Positions 34,827-43,361 of a stretch of DNA of 64,000 nucleotides are shown here, piece after piece; position 1 is the stretch's first letter; each line of letters begins with the position of its first letter. A program made the translations under genes and the position numbers. Below the pieces are notes generated by a model, which was not told where the DNA came from, did no database searches, and saw nothing but the letters and a program-made list of their open reading frames with translations. Source of the DNA: Porphyromonadaceae bacterium UBA3318 (lineage in GTDB: Bacteria > Bacteroidota > Bacteroidia > Bacteroidales > Muribaculaceae); assembly GCA_002361235.1 (NCBI GenBank), contig DESI01000010.1, positions 56,246-120,245 on the forward strand. The letters are read 5' to 3'.

Positions 34827-35915
34827 ATGTTGAAGCAATTCTTATCGGCTGCCGTCGTTGTGGCAGCCATGTCAGCCCTGACAGCGTGCGACAGCGACAA
34901 CAAGCACGACTACGAGCCCAACCCCGACCAGCCCAAGTATTCGGCCGGCGCTTACTTCCTGAACCAGGGAAATTACTACAGCGGAGGCATCGAGGGCGGC
35001 CTCTACTCGCTGGACTACACCACCGGCACCATGGCCAACAACATATTCAAGGCCGCCAATGGCAAGTCATTGGGCGATACTCCCCAGTGCGGCGTATGCT
35101 ACGGATCGAAAGTATATATCGGTGTATACGAGTCGCAGTGCATCTTCATCCTTGACAAATATACCAACAAGGAGATCAGCTGCCTGCGTCTCAAAGGCAT
35201 GAAGCAGGGTTCGCAGCCCCGTTCCATGGTGGCATACGGCGGCAAGGTTTATGTGGCCATGTACGACGGCTATGTAGCACGTCTGGACACCACCACGATG
35301 CAGATAGACAAGAGCGTCCAGGTAGGCCCCAACCCCGAAGTCATCGGTATATACAACAATAAGATATATGTGCCGAATTCCGACGGTATGAACTACCCTA
35401 CCTATGGTACTACGGCCAGCGTGATCGACATCGATTCATTCACAGTTACAGCCGAATTGAATAACGTTCCTCTGAACCCCGCCGAGTTCCAGGCCAACAA
35501 GGACGGCCTTTACCTGCTGGCCAAGGGTAATTACCAGGACATCCCCTCCAAGATCTACAAGGTCGAAGGACTGGAATTCAAGGAGATTGCCGAAGCATCG
35601 ATTATGGCTGTGGATGAGGACAAAGTCTACTATGTCAACGCACCCTTCACCGATGACGTCAAGGTCACATACGGCTACTACGACATCGCAAATGACATGA
35701 ACCAGGAATGGAGAATCCAGCAGGTGGACTATCCCAACAACATCGCCATCGACCGCATCGGCGGCAAGATGTTCATATCCTCCTATATCATGGACGGCAA
35801 ATATCCCTCGTACACCGCTCCCGGCTATGTCAACGAGTACACACTTGACGGCAAATTCGTCAAGAAGTATGACATCGGCGTAGGCCCTGCTGCCATCTTC
35901 TTCGACAAGTATTGA
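34827..35915 (+). CDS. BtuG-like surface beta-propeller lipoprotein
   Basis: A 362-aa lipoprotein: a signal peptide ending MSALTAC gives a lipobox Cys, followed by an acidic DSDNKHD stretch of the type that sends lipoproteins to the Bacteroidota cell surface. The body has repeated beta-propeller blades (e.g. GSKVYIGVYESQCIFILDK; GGKVYVAMYDGYVARLD; NNKIYVPNSDG), a YncE/DUF5074-like fold. In Bacteroides, BtuG is such a propeller; it caps BtuB and binds B12 with very high affinity. Its place 41 nt after the receptor gene under a cobalamin riboswitch makes this role likely. B12-binding residues cannot be assigned from sequence alone. Confidence 0.85.
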   Translation: MLKQFLSAAVVVAAMSALTACDSDNKHDYEPNPDQPKYSAGAYFLNQGNYYSGGIEGGLYSLDYTTGTMANNIFKAANGKSLGDTPQCGVCYGSKVYIGVYESQCIFILDKYTNKEISCLRLKGMKQGSQPRSMVAYGGKVYVAMYDGYVARLDTTTMQIDKSVQVGPNPEVIGIYNNKIYVPNSDGMNYPTYGTTASVIDIDSFTVTAELNNVPLNPAEFQANKDGLYLLAKGNYQDIPSKIYKVEGLEFKEIAEASIMAVDEDKVYYVNAPFTDDVKVTYGYYDIANDMNQEWRIQQVDYPNNIAIDRIGGKMFISSYIMDGKYPSYTAPGYVNEYTLDGKFVKKYDIGVGPAAIFFDKY

Positions 35916-35943
35916 ACAGAAACCTTATAACATATAACTACGT

Positions 35944-35981
35944 GGAGGGTGCGCCGGCGTACTCGCGACAGCGCATCCTCC
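35944..35981 (+). other. Strong hairpin inside the B12 operon
   Basis: An 11-bp stem (GGAGGGTGCGC at 35944-35954 with GCGCATCCTCC at 35971-35981, one G-T wobble) in the 82-nt gap between the BtuG-like and BtuF-like genes. There is no T-tract after it, so it is more likely an mRNA-stabilising or processing structure than a full terminator. Confidence 0.65.
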
Positions 35982-35997
35982 GCTTCTACTTGATATT

Positions 35998-37131
35998 ATG
36001 GTTGATAAACTGAAGCATTGCATATCTACTCTGGGGGTTATCGTTCTGCTATCCGCTTGCGCACATAAATCCGGTGAATCAGCACAAGGCACTGACATTA
36101 TGACCCATGCGGAAAACCTTACCATCGTGGACGGCGACGGCTATTCGTCGGTGGACATCCGCAACCCGTGGGATACTACCCGGATGCTGGCGCAGTACAT
36201 TCTGCTGAACGAGGGCAGAGACGTTCCCGAAGGCATCGACACGCAGTCGCGCAAGGTAATCCATACACCGGTAAAAAATGCTTTGGTTTACTATAACATA
36301 CACGTGTCGCTGCTTCATGAGTTAGGGGCGCTTGACCGGGTGGGCGGTGTCTGCGATTCTGAATACATCACCGACTCCGTGGCCGGCCAACGTGTGGCTC
36401 AGAAACAAATTCAGGATTGCGGTCTCAGTTATCAGCCCAACATCGAGGCCATCATGAAACTTCGTCCCGACGTAATCGTGCTGTCGCCCATGGAAAACGG
36501 CGACACCCACGGCAAGCTGGCCAACATGAACATTCCCGTACTTGAGGCGGCCGATTATCTCGAGCCTTATCCCTTGGGACGGGCGGAATGGATGAAGCTT
36601 TACGGACGCCTGGTAGGCAAAGGTGCCGAAGCGGACAGCCTGTTCGCCAGGACCGAAAAGGAATACAACGACATCGTATTCAAGACGGCTCTGTGCAGCA
36701 ATCTTCCAAAGGTATTGTTCGACGGGACATATAGCGGTGTCTGGAATGTTCCTACGTCCCGCTCGGCTACGGGAACGCTGATCCGCGACGCAGCCGGCTA
36801 CAATCCTTTCGATGACTACAACGATTCCGGAAGTGCGAAACTCGCTCCCGAGGAGGTGATATACAAGGCCGCGGATGCCGACGTCTGGTTTGTCAGATAC
36901 TTCTCAGACACCCCTATGACTCTGGAACAGTGGGGCAAGGAGGACAAGAACTATTCACGCTTCAAAGCGTTCAGGGATGGCAACGTATGGGGATCGAACA
37001 CCAGATGCAGCGGTGTATTCGATGACGCGGCATTCCATCCGCAGTGGATATTGGCCGACATGGCACTGATTCTGCATCCCTCACTGCAGGGAATTAAAAT
37101 TCATAAACATTACTATCAGCGACTTAAGTGA
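35998..37131 (+). CDS. BtuF-like ABC transporter substrate-binding lipoprotein
   Basis: Corrinoid-binding component of the inner-membrane ABC importer, 377 aa. The N-terminus (ISTLGVIVLLSACAHK) is a lipoprotein signal with a LSAC lipobox. The body follows the TroA/FepB-type helical-backbone fold: LGALDRVGGVCDSEYI, QPNIEAIMKLRPDVIVLSPM, then VLEAADYLEPYPLGRAEWMKLYGRLVGK. Family members bind B12, haem or ferric siderophores; the riboswitch operon context points to B12. It overlaps the permease gene by 4 nt. Confidence 0.88.
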   Translation: MVDKLKHCISTLGVIVLLSACAHKSGESAQGTDIMTHAENLTIVDGDGYSSVDIRNPWDTTRMLAQYILLNEGRDVPEGIDTQSRKVIHTPVKNALVYYNIHVSLLHELGALDRVGGVCDSEYITDSVAGQRVAQKQIQDCGLSYQPNIEAIMKLRPDVIVLSPMENGDTHGKLANMNIPVLEAADYLEPYPLGRAEWMKLYGRLVGKGAEADSLFARTEKEYNDIVFKTALCSNLPKVLFDGTYSGVWNVPTSRSATGTLIRDAAGYNPFDDYNDSGSAKLAPEEVIYKAADADVWFVRYFSDTPMTLEQWGKEDKNYSRFKAFRDGNVWGSNTRCSGVFDDAAFHPQWILADMALILHPSLQGIKIHKHYYQRLK

Positions 37132-38141
37132 ATCTCTCTAAGAAATTAATATTCGCGCTGCTTATTCTGTGCGCTGCGGCGATGTTCCTGTGCAACCTCT
37201 TTTTCGGGGCTGTGCACATCGACGCATCCGAGGTGTGGAACGCGCTTAAGGGCAACGACCGCGACAGCATCATTTCCTACATCATATTTGAAAACCGTCT
37301 GCCCCAGGCCGTGACGGCACTGTTGGGAGGCGCGGCATTGGCGGTAACGGGACTTATGCTTCAGACTGCCTTCAGCAACCCGCTGGCGGGACCGTCCATT
37401 CTCGGCATCAGTTCCGGAGCAAGTTTAGGCGTGGCTTTGGTGATGCTTGCATTGGGAGGCACCATATCCATCGGCAGCTCGAGCATCGGCGGCTATGCGG
37501 CCATAATAGTTGCCGCCTCCATCGGCAGCCTTGCCATTACCGGATTGCTTACTTTGATTTCCCTGCGTGTCCGCAACAATCTGATGCTTCTGATTGTGGG
37601 AATCATGACGGGTTATCTCACTTCGTCGGTAGTCACGTTGCTGTCATCGCTGACAAACGAACAGAGCCTGCAGGGATATGTAATATGGGGAATGGGATCG
37701 TTCGCACAGGTATCGCTGCAACAGCTTCCCATGCTTTCCATCCTGATCATAATGGGCCTGCTTGGCGCCATGCTGATGGCAAAGCCCCTCAACATCCTGC
37801 TATTGGGCGACAATTACGCTTTGAACTTAGGCATACGCGTGGAGCGCGTCAAGACATGGCTGCTGATTGTCACCGGTCTGCTGACGGCGGTTGTGACTGC
37901 TTTCTGCGGCCCGATCTCGTTCATAGGACTGGCTATGCCACACATCGCGCGTCTGATTACACGCACCGACAATCACTGGGTGCTGATGCCGGCCACCATG
38001 CTTGTAGGTGCCATCGTGGCCTTGGGATGCAACTGTCTCTCCGTGATGCCGCAAAGCAACGTAATTCCCCTCAACGCCCTCACCCCGATTGTCGGTGTCC
38101 CGGTAATCCTATACGTAATCCTCGCCGGATACCGTAAATAG
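37128..38141 (+). CDS. BtuC/FecCD-family ABC transporter permease
   Basis: Inner-membrane permease of 337 aa with about ten hydrophobic segments. Family signatures: FENRLPQAVTALLGGAALAVTGLMLQTAFSNPLAGPSILGISSGASLGVA near the N-terminus (the RLPR-like and NPLAxPxxLGxxxGA motifs), and FCGPISFIGLAMPHIARLI, the cytoplasmic coupling helix (FVGLxxPHxxR type). The start is a GTG overlapping the BtuF-like stop. The matching ATPase (btuD) does not follow: the next gene is on the opposite strand, so the ATPase must be encoded elsewhere. Confidence 0.92.
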   Translation: MNLSKKLIFALLILCAAAMFLCNLFFGAVHIDASEVWNALKGNDRDSIISYIIFENRLPQAVTALLGGAALAVTGLMLQTAFSNPLAGPSILGISSGASLGVALVMLALGGTISIGSSSIGGYAAIIVAASIGSLAITGLLTLISLRVRNNLMLLIVGIMTGYLTSSVVTLLSSLTNEQSLQGYVIWGMGSFAQVSLQQLPMLSILIIMGLLGAMLMAKPLNILLLGDNYALNLGIRVERVKTWLLIVTGLLTAVVTAFCGPISFIGLAMPHIARLITRTDNHWVLMPATMLVGAIVALGCNCLSVMPQSNVIPLNALTPIVGVPVILYVILAGYRK

Positions 38142-38255
38142 TTTATAAAGTTGACAAAAAAGTTGATAAAGTTAAGAAAGTTTAGATAAATGTGTTGACT
38201 CACCTATGTCGCCACTATTATCTTAACTTTATAAACTCTATAAACTTTCTAAACT
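38140..38255. repeat. Dispersed intergenic repeat, copy B
   Basis: About 116 bp, the reverse-complement relative of 21935-22040. It fills the whole gap between the convergent btuC-like and aguB genes and touches both stop codons. Its ends are rich in AGTTTATAAAGTT / AACTTTATAAACT words, so a transcript from either strand could fold back on itself. Between convergent genes it could also act as a two-way terminator. Confidence 0.75.
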
Positions 38256-39150
38256 AATCAGTCAGCCATCGCCGGGTCAGCAGGCCGTAATGGTCGATGC
38301 GGCGGTCGCGGAAGAATGGCCACCACTGGCGCACGTTCTCGCAGCGCTGCATGTCCACATCCACCACGTGTTCGCAGGCTTCGTTGTCGGGCGCCATGAA
38401 CAGTATCTCACCCTGCGGCCCGGCTACGAAACTGCTGCCCCAGAAGTCTATACCTGACGTCTGGCCCGACGGATCCTCCTCGAAGCCGTTGCGGTTCACC
38501 GACACAACCGGCAGTCCGTTTGCGACGGCATGACCGCGCTGAACTGTGATCCACGCCTCGCGCTGACGCGCTTTCTCATCATCTGTGTCATCGGGATTCC
38601 ACCCTATCGCCGTGGGATAAATCAGCATCTCCGCTCCACGCATGGCCATCAGGCGCGCGGCCTCGGGATACCACTGGTCCCAGCAAACCAATACGCCGAG
38701 ACGACCCAATGATGTCTGAATCGGCTCAAAACCGAGGTCTCCTGGCGCGAAATAGAATTTCTCGTAGAAACCGGGATCATCGGGTATGTGCATCTTGCGG
38801 TACTTGCCGGCCATTTCGCCGTTGGTGTCGAACACCAATGCCGTGTTATGATACAGCCCGGGAGCGCGACGTTCGAACACACTCGTCACCAGCACCACAT
38901 TGTTGGTCATGGCGGCGTTGGCGTAAAACTCGGTGAAGTCGCTGGGAATCTCCTCGGCCAGCGCGAAGTTCTCAACATCCTCCATCTGGCAGAAATACAG
39001 CGAGTCGTGCAGTTCGGACAGCACGATCAGCTGTGCCCCCTCGGAGGCAAGACTCTCTATGGCAGTCAGGTTCCGGGCGCGGTTGGACTCCACATCGGAT
39101 GTGAACGAATGCTGTACTATTCCTACTTTAATTTTTCTGTTTGTCGTCAT
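38254..39150 (-). CDS. aguB: N-carbamoylputrescine amidase (carbon-nitrogen hydrolase)
   Basis: Converts N-carbamoylputrescine to putrescine, CO2 and ammonia. The 298-aa nitrilase-fold enzyme has the catalytic triad motifs: VLSELHDSLYF (Glu), KYRKMHIPDDPGFYEKFYF (Lys) and LGVLVCWDQWYPEAARLM (Cys nucleophile). The region around PGFYEKFYFAPGD is characteristic of N-carbamoylputrescine amidases. It overlaps aguA by 4 nt, giving a complete agmatine-to-putrescine route that also feeds polyamine synthesis. Confidence 0.95.
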   Translation of the reverse strand: MTTNRKIKVGIVQHSFTSDVESNRARNLTAIESLASEGAQLIVLSELHDSLYFCQMEDVENFALAEEIPSDFTEFYANAAMTNNVVLVTSVFERRAPGLYHNTALVFDTNGEMAGKYRKMHIPDDPGFYEKFYFAPGDLGFEPIQTSLGRLGVLVCWDQWYPEAARLMAMRGAEMLIYPTAIGWNPDDTDDEKARQREAWITVQRGHAVANGLPVVSVNRNGFEEDPSGQTSGIDFWGSSFVAGPQGEILFMAPDNEACEHVVDVDMQRCENVRQWWPFFRDRRIDHYGLLTRRWLTD

Positions 39151-40208
39151 AACAATTGCATTGTGCTGCAGTGCAGCGATCCTCCCTGTTTTATCAACGT
39201 AGTGCAGTCCACCGGCACTATCTTGCGGTCGTGATATGCCACCGACAGCATCATTACCGCCATCTCGTCCTTAAGCGGCTGTTTATATACCGGTACATAC
39301 ACGGCTTTCTCCGTCACCAGATAATTGGCGTATGTAGCCGCCAGACGATTACCTTCCTCATCATATATGGCGTCGGGTAATGGCAGTTCCACAAGATGAT
39401 AAGGCTGTCCGTCGGCAGTACGCAATGCCTTCAGTTCATCACGCATCTTTACCAACGACTCGTTCATTTCCTCTCCCGGACCGCAATAATATATCACTTC
39501 TCCTGGGGCAAGTCGCGCTAATGTGTCTATATGCGAATCGGTGTCGTCACCCTCGATATGTCCGTGCTCCAGCCACAGGAACCTTGTGAAGCCAAGACGC
39601 TTATGCAATATATCCTCTATCTCGCTTCGCGTATATGTGGGATTACGGTTGGGATTCAGCAGGCATTCCGACGTGGTGAGCAACGTACCCTTTCCGTCGG
39701 TTTCCACCGATCCTCCTTCAAGGATGAAGTCGCGGCAGTCAACATACCCTTCATGCGGAATCACATCGTGCTGTGCCATGAACGCCGTGGCCTGATTGTC
39801 CTTGCCTGCGGCAAACTTCAGTCCCCATGCGTTGAAGCCGAAATCCATAGTCAGCACTTCGCCGTTGTCCGCGTTAATGACCGACAAGGGACCGTAATCG
39901 CGAGTCCACGTGTCGTTGCATACGTAACACAGGTATTCCACATTGTCCAGCAGTTTTACATCGAAACCGTTCCGATCAAACCATTTCATCAGGAATGTCA
40001 TGGTTTCCTGCCGGTTGGCCGTGAGCATCAGCACCTTGTCGCCGGTCGACACGAACGCGGCTGTAAGTCGTGCGAACTGCTCGCGCGCTTCCTCTATCAC
40101 GTCGCCCCAGTCGGTATCGATATGAGGCCATGACATTAGTATCCGACCGCAACTTTCCCACTCTGCAGGCAACCGCTTGTTGATATATTCCAGTCCCTTG
40201 TTCTTCAC
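39147..40208 (-). CDS. aguA: Agmatine deiminase
   Basis: Converts agmatine to N-carbamoylputrescine and ammonia. The 353-aa peptidylarginine-deiminase-family protein has RILMSWPHIDTDWGD at the N-terminus, DTWTRDYGPLSVI (substrate-binding Asp/Arg), LEGGSVETDGKGTLLTT, LEHGHIEGDDTDSHID (catalytic His/Asp region) and a C-terminal KQGGSLHCSTMQL with the nucleophilic Cys. It is translated just before aguB, with overlapping stop and start. thiL precedes it at a 19-nt gap, so they may share a transcript. Confidence 0.94.
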   Translation of the reverse strand: MKNKGLEYINKRLPAEWESCGRILMSWPHIDTDWGDVIEEAREQFARLTAAFVSTGDKVLMLTANRQETMTFLMKWFDRNGFDVKLLDNVEYLCYVCNDTWTRDYGPLSVINADNGEVLTMDFGFNAWGLKFAAGKDNQATAFMAQHDVIPHEGYVDCRDFILEGGSVETDGKGTLLTTSECLLNPNRNPTYTRSEIEDILHKRLGFTRFLWLEHGHIEGDDTDSHIDTLARLAPGEVIYYCGPGEEMNESLVKMRDELKALRTADGQPYHLVELPLPDAIYDEEGNRLAATYANYLVTEKAVYVPVYKQPLKDEMAVMMLSVAYHDRKIVPVDCTTLIKQGGSLHCSTMQLL

Positions 40209-40226
40209 TTCGGATATCGTATTTGC

Positions 40227-41267
40227 TTATTTTGTGAAGGCATTCCAGCCCTGGGCGCGTATGGGCATCTCCTGACCGTCACGTGTTATCATGGCCGCAC
40301 CGAGGTCCTTATCGGTGACGTATCCAATCACCTTCACGCCCTCCAGCTTCTCGACATTCTCATTGTCGGTCAGAGGCACCGTGAACAGCAGCTCGTAATC
40401 CTCGCCGCCGTTCATGGCAGCAGTAACCATGTTCATGTTGAATTCTTCGGCCATGCATGCTGTCTGATAGTCGATGGGAATACGGTCTTCATAAACACGG
40501 CAACCCACATCCGACGCCTTGCATATATGCAGCAGTTCGGACGACAGACCGTCGCTCACATCCATCATGGACGTGGGATGAATGCCCTTGTCTTTCAGCA
40601 TCTTCACTATGTCCTTGCGTGCCTCGGGCTTAAGCTGGCGCTCCAGAATGTATTCCTTGCCTGCGAAATCCGGCTGAAACGGCTCCTGCGTCTTGCGCTC
40701 GGCAGCGACGCGGTTCTCGCGCTCCAGCAACTGCAGTCCCATGTACGCTGCCCCGAGGTCGCCACTGACGCATATCAGGTCAGTGGGCTTGGCGCCGTCG
40801 CGATACACTATCTCGTCTTTCTTTCCCTCGCCTATACAGGTCACGCTTATAACCAGACCGGTAACGGATGCGGAAGTATCTCCGCCCACCAGGTCCACGC
40901 CATACAGGTCACAGGCCAGACGGATGCCGGAATACAGTTCCTCGATATGGTCAACGGTAAAACGGCTCGACACACCGAGGCTCACCACTATCTGCTTGGG
41001 CGTGCCCATCATGGCGTAGATGTCGCTGAAGTTAACTATCGCGGCCTTATAGCCGAGGTGCTTAAGCGGAACATAACGCAGGTCGAAGTGAATGCCTTCC
41101 AGCAGCAGGTCAGTCGTGACCAGCACTTCCTTGTCACCATACGACAGCACCGCCGCGTCGTCGCCCACACCCTTCCGGCTCGACTCGTTGCGCAGTGGGA
41201 AATCCTTTGTCAAAAGGTCGATGAGTCCAAACTCACCGACCTCAGATATCTCTCTTTCTTTACTCAT
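40227..41267 (-). CDS. thiL: Thiamine-monophosphate kinase
   Basis: Makes thiamine pyrophosphate from thiamine phosphate with ATP. The 346-aa protein has GEFGLIDLLT at the N-terminus, GVGDDAAVLSYGDKEVLVTTD (metal-binding DDAA motif), a HLGYKAAIVNFSDIYAMMGTP block, VGGDTSAS, and later MMDVSDGLSSELLHI and GGEDYELLFTVP, all ThiL/PurM-superfamily signatures. Length is a little above the usual 310-330. It is upstream of aguA on the same strand. Confidence 0.94.
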   Translation of the reverse strand: MSKEREISEVGEFGLIDLLTKDFPLRNESSRKGVGDDAAVLSYGDKEVLVTTDLLLEGIHFDLRYVPLKHLGYKAAIVNFSDIYAMMGTPKQIVVSLGVSSRFTVDHIEELYSGIRLACDLYGVDLVGGDTSASVTGLVISVTCIGEGKKDEIVYRDGAKPTDLICVSGDLGAAYMGLQLLERENRVAAERKTQEPFQPDFAGKEYILERQLKPEARKDIVKMLKDKGIHPTSMMDVSDGLSSELLHICKASDVGCRVYEDRIPIDYQTACMAEEFNMNMVTAAMNGGEDYELLFTVPLTDNENVEKLEGVKVIGYVTDKDLGAAMITRDGQEMPIRAQGWNAFTK

Positions 41268-41327
41268 TATGCTATGTGTAAGAAATTGACTGTCACATAT
41301 CTTAACGATATGACGTCATACTCAATA

Positions 41328-42152
41328 TTAAAGACGCTCCAGCATCTTCTGTATGATGTGTGTCATCACGGGCTGAGCCTTTACGGCTGCCTTCTGCACC
41401 TCCTCGTGTGTAGGCACCTCGCGGATATCCTTGCCGCCGAGGTCGGTGATTACCGACACGCCGAACACCTTCATGCCGGCATGGTTGGCCACGATTACTT
41501 CGGGAACAGTTGACATACCCACTGCATCGCCGCCTATCACACGGAAGTATTCATATTCTGCCGGAGTCTCGAATGTCGGGCCGGGGGTACCTACGTACAC
41601 GCCGTGCATCAGCCGTATGTTGTCCTCGGCTGCGATAGCGTCGGCCATGTCTATAAGTGCGGTATTGTAAGCCTCTGTCATGGCAGGGAAACGCGGGCCA
41701 AGCTCATTGTAGTTCTTGCCACGCAGCGGATTCTCGGGGAACAGGTTGATGTGGTCGGTGATCACCATCACGTCGCCCACCTTGAACTCCTTGTTCATGC
41801 CGCCCGATGCGTTGCTGACAAACAGCGTCTCTACGCCCAGAGCCTTCATGACACGCACGGGGAAGGTAACTTCCTTCATGTCGTAGCCCTCGTAGTAGTG
41901 GAAACGACCCTGCATGGCCACGATGTATTTGCCGCCGAGGTTACCGAATATGAGCTTGCCGCTGTGTCCCTCCACAGTAGATACCGGCATGTTGGGGATA
42001 GTGTGGTAGTCTATCTCCTTCTTTATCTCTATATAGTTCACCAGGTCGCCAAGTCCCGTGCCGAGGATCACTCCGATTGCGGGAAGCTCACCTACTTCTG
42101 CGCGGATATATTCCGCGGTCTCGCTGATTTTTTCCAAATATGTCTTTTCCAT
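41328..42152 (-). CDS. punA: Purine-nucleoside phosphorylase
   Basis: Trimeric-type PNP of 274 aa cleaving inosine/guanosine to base and ribose 1-phosphate. Motifs: IGVILGTGLGDLVNYI (phosphate site), STVEGHSGKLIFG, MQGRFHYYEGYDM, FVSNASGGMNKEFKVGDVMVI, and PTFETPAEYEYFR with GGDAVGMSTVPEVI. Size and motifs fit the eukaryote-like low-molecular-mass group, specific for 6-oxopurines. It lies between lpxK and thiL in the minus-strand housekeeping run. Confidence 0.95.
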   Translation of the reverse strand: MEKTYLEKISETAEYIRAEVGELPAIGVILGTGLGDLVNYIEIKKEIDYHTIPNMPVSTVEGHSGKLIFGNLGGKYIVAMQGRFHYYEGYDMKEVTFPVRVMKALGVETLFVSNASGGMNKEFKVGDVMVITDHINLFPENPLRGKNYNELGPRFPAMTEAYNTALIDMADAIAAEDNIRLMHGVYVGTPGPTFETPAEYEYFRVIGGDAVGMSTVPEVIVANHAGMKVFGVSVITDLGGKDIREVPTHEEVQKAAVKAQPVMTHIIQKMLERL

Positions 42153-42216
42153 CGTATTGATTTATGATGTGGACATCGCTGCCCGATTAATATGTCTGAA
42201 TTCAGTTTTCTATCAT

Positions 42217-43326
42217 TTATGCTTCAATGCGCGCCTTCAGGTCGCGTATGAAGTCGCTGCCGTCCTGCTTGTGCATCATCTGCACCGCTATCGGCAGATA
42301 AAACGTTAGAGGCTTCAATTTTGTTGGCACATAGGGGTTATATGCCAGCCGGACAGCATCCTTTTCGGTGGTGACTATCATCTTGCGCTCTCCGGTCAGC
42401 GAATCGAATTTTTTCTTTATATTCTCGATGTCCTTGCGCTGGAAATCGTGATGGTCGGGATAATGACACACCACAACCTTGAAGGGATAGTTCCTGAAAT
42501 ACCGGACGAATCCGCGCGGATTGGCTATCCCCGTCAGCAACAGCACTGTGTCACGCTCCGTGAGGCTGCCCAAAGTGACATGATAAGGCTTGTCGTCCGG
42601 GAACACAGGCAACAGTCCGCCGTACACCACCTGCGAGAAGAAAAGGCTCTGGTAAGGTCTCGGATTCAGACCCTTGGTTGCCTGGTCGCCGCCCAGCTCC
42701 TTGCATATCAGCCTCACGTCGATGGGCGATATCTGTGCGGGGCACTTGGTCACCACCACCATGTCGGCGCGTTCCACCTGCTTCCAGTTTTCGCGGAGGC
42801 GTCCCAACGGCAGCAGATGGTCGCGGTAGATGGGCCGGTTATAGTCCGACAGCAGTATCGATACCTTCGGCTTTACAAACCGGTGTTGGGACGCGTCGTC
42901 AAGCAGTATCAGCTGTATGTCCGGGAACTGACGCAGCAGTTCCGAGATTCCGTGCCTGCGGTTCTCGCATACCGCCACCTTGACCTGATTGCCGAACTTG
43001 TGGTATATCTGCAACGGCTCGTCACCCACGCTATCGGGCGTACTGGTGGAATTGGCCAGCAGGAAGCCCTTGGTCTTGCGTTTGTAGCCTCGCGACAGGA
43101 CTGCAATGTTGTATGTCATGCACAGCTCGTTGATGATATACTCAACGTGCGGCGTCTTGCCGGTACCTCCCACCGTGATATTCCCCACGCTCACTACCGG
43201 AACGTCGTATTCCACCACAGGTAGCAGCTTGTTGTCGAACATCCAGTTACGCACAGCCATCACGCCCCCGTACAACCATGATACGGGTTTCAACAGCCAT
43301 GATATTATCTGATTGCGTGACGGCAT
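42217..43326 (-). CDS. lpxK: Tetraacyldisaccharide 4'-kinase
   Basis: Phosphorylates the lipid A disaccharide at the 4' position on the inner membrane. The 369-aa protein begins with a hydrophobic/amphipathic segment (LLKPVSWLYGGVMAVRNWMFD), then VPVVSVGNITVGGTGKTPHVEYI, which is the P-loop region (GGTGKTP), LSRGYKRKTKGF, and ILLDDASQHRFVKP, whose DDxxQHR catalytic block is conserved. The C-terminus is standard. It is next to sppA (gap 35 nt) and punA. Confidence 0.95.
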   Translation of the reverse strand: MPSRNQIISWLLKPVSWLYGGVMAVRNWMFDNKLLPVVEYDVPVVSVGNITVGGTGKTPHVEYIINELCMTYNIAVLSRGYKRKTKGFLLANSTSTPDSVGDEPLQIYHKFGNQVKVAVCENRRHGISELLRQFPDIQLILLDDASQHRFVKPKVSILLSDYNRPIYRDHLLPLGRLRENWKQVERADMVVVTKCPAQISPIDVRLICKELGGDQATKGLNPRPYQSLFFSQVVYGGLLPVFPDDKPYHVTLGSLTERDTVLLLTGIANPRGFVRYFRNYPFKVVVCHYPDHHDFQRKDIENIKKKFDSLTGERKMIVTTEKDAVRLAYNPYVPTKLKPLTFYLPIAVQMMHKQDGSDFIRDLKARIEA

Positions 43327-43361
43327 CGTGTGTGTGTTTCCGGTTTTAGTTCAACTTGCGG

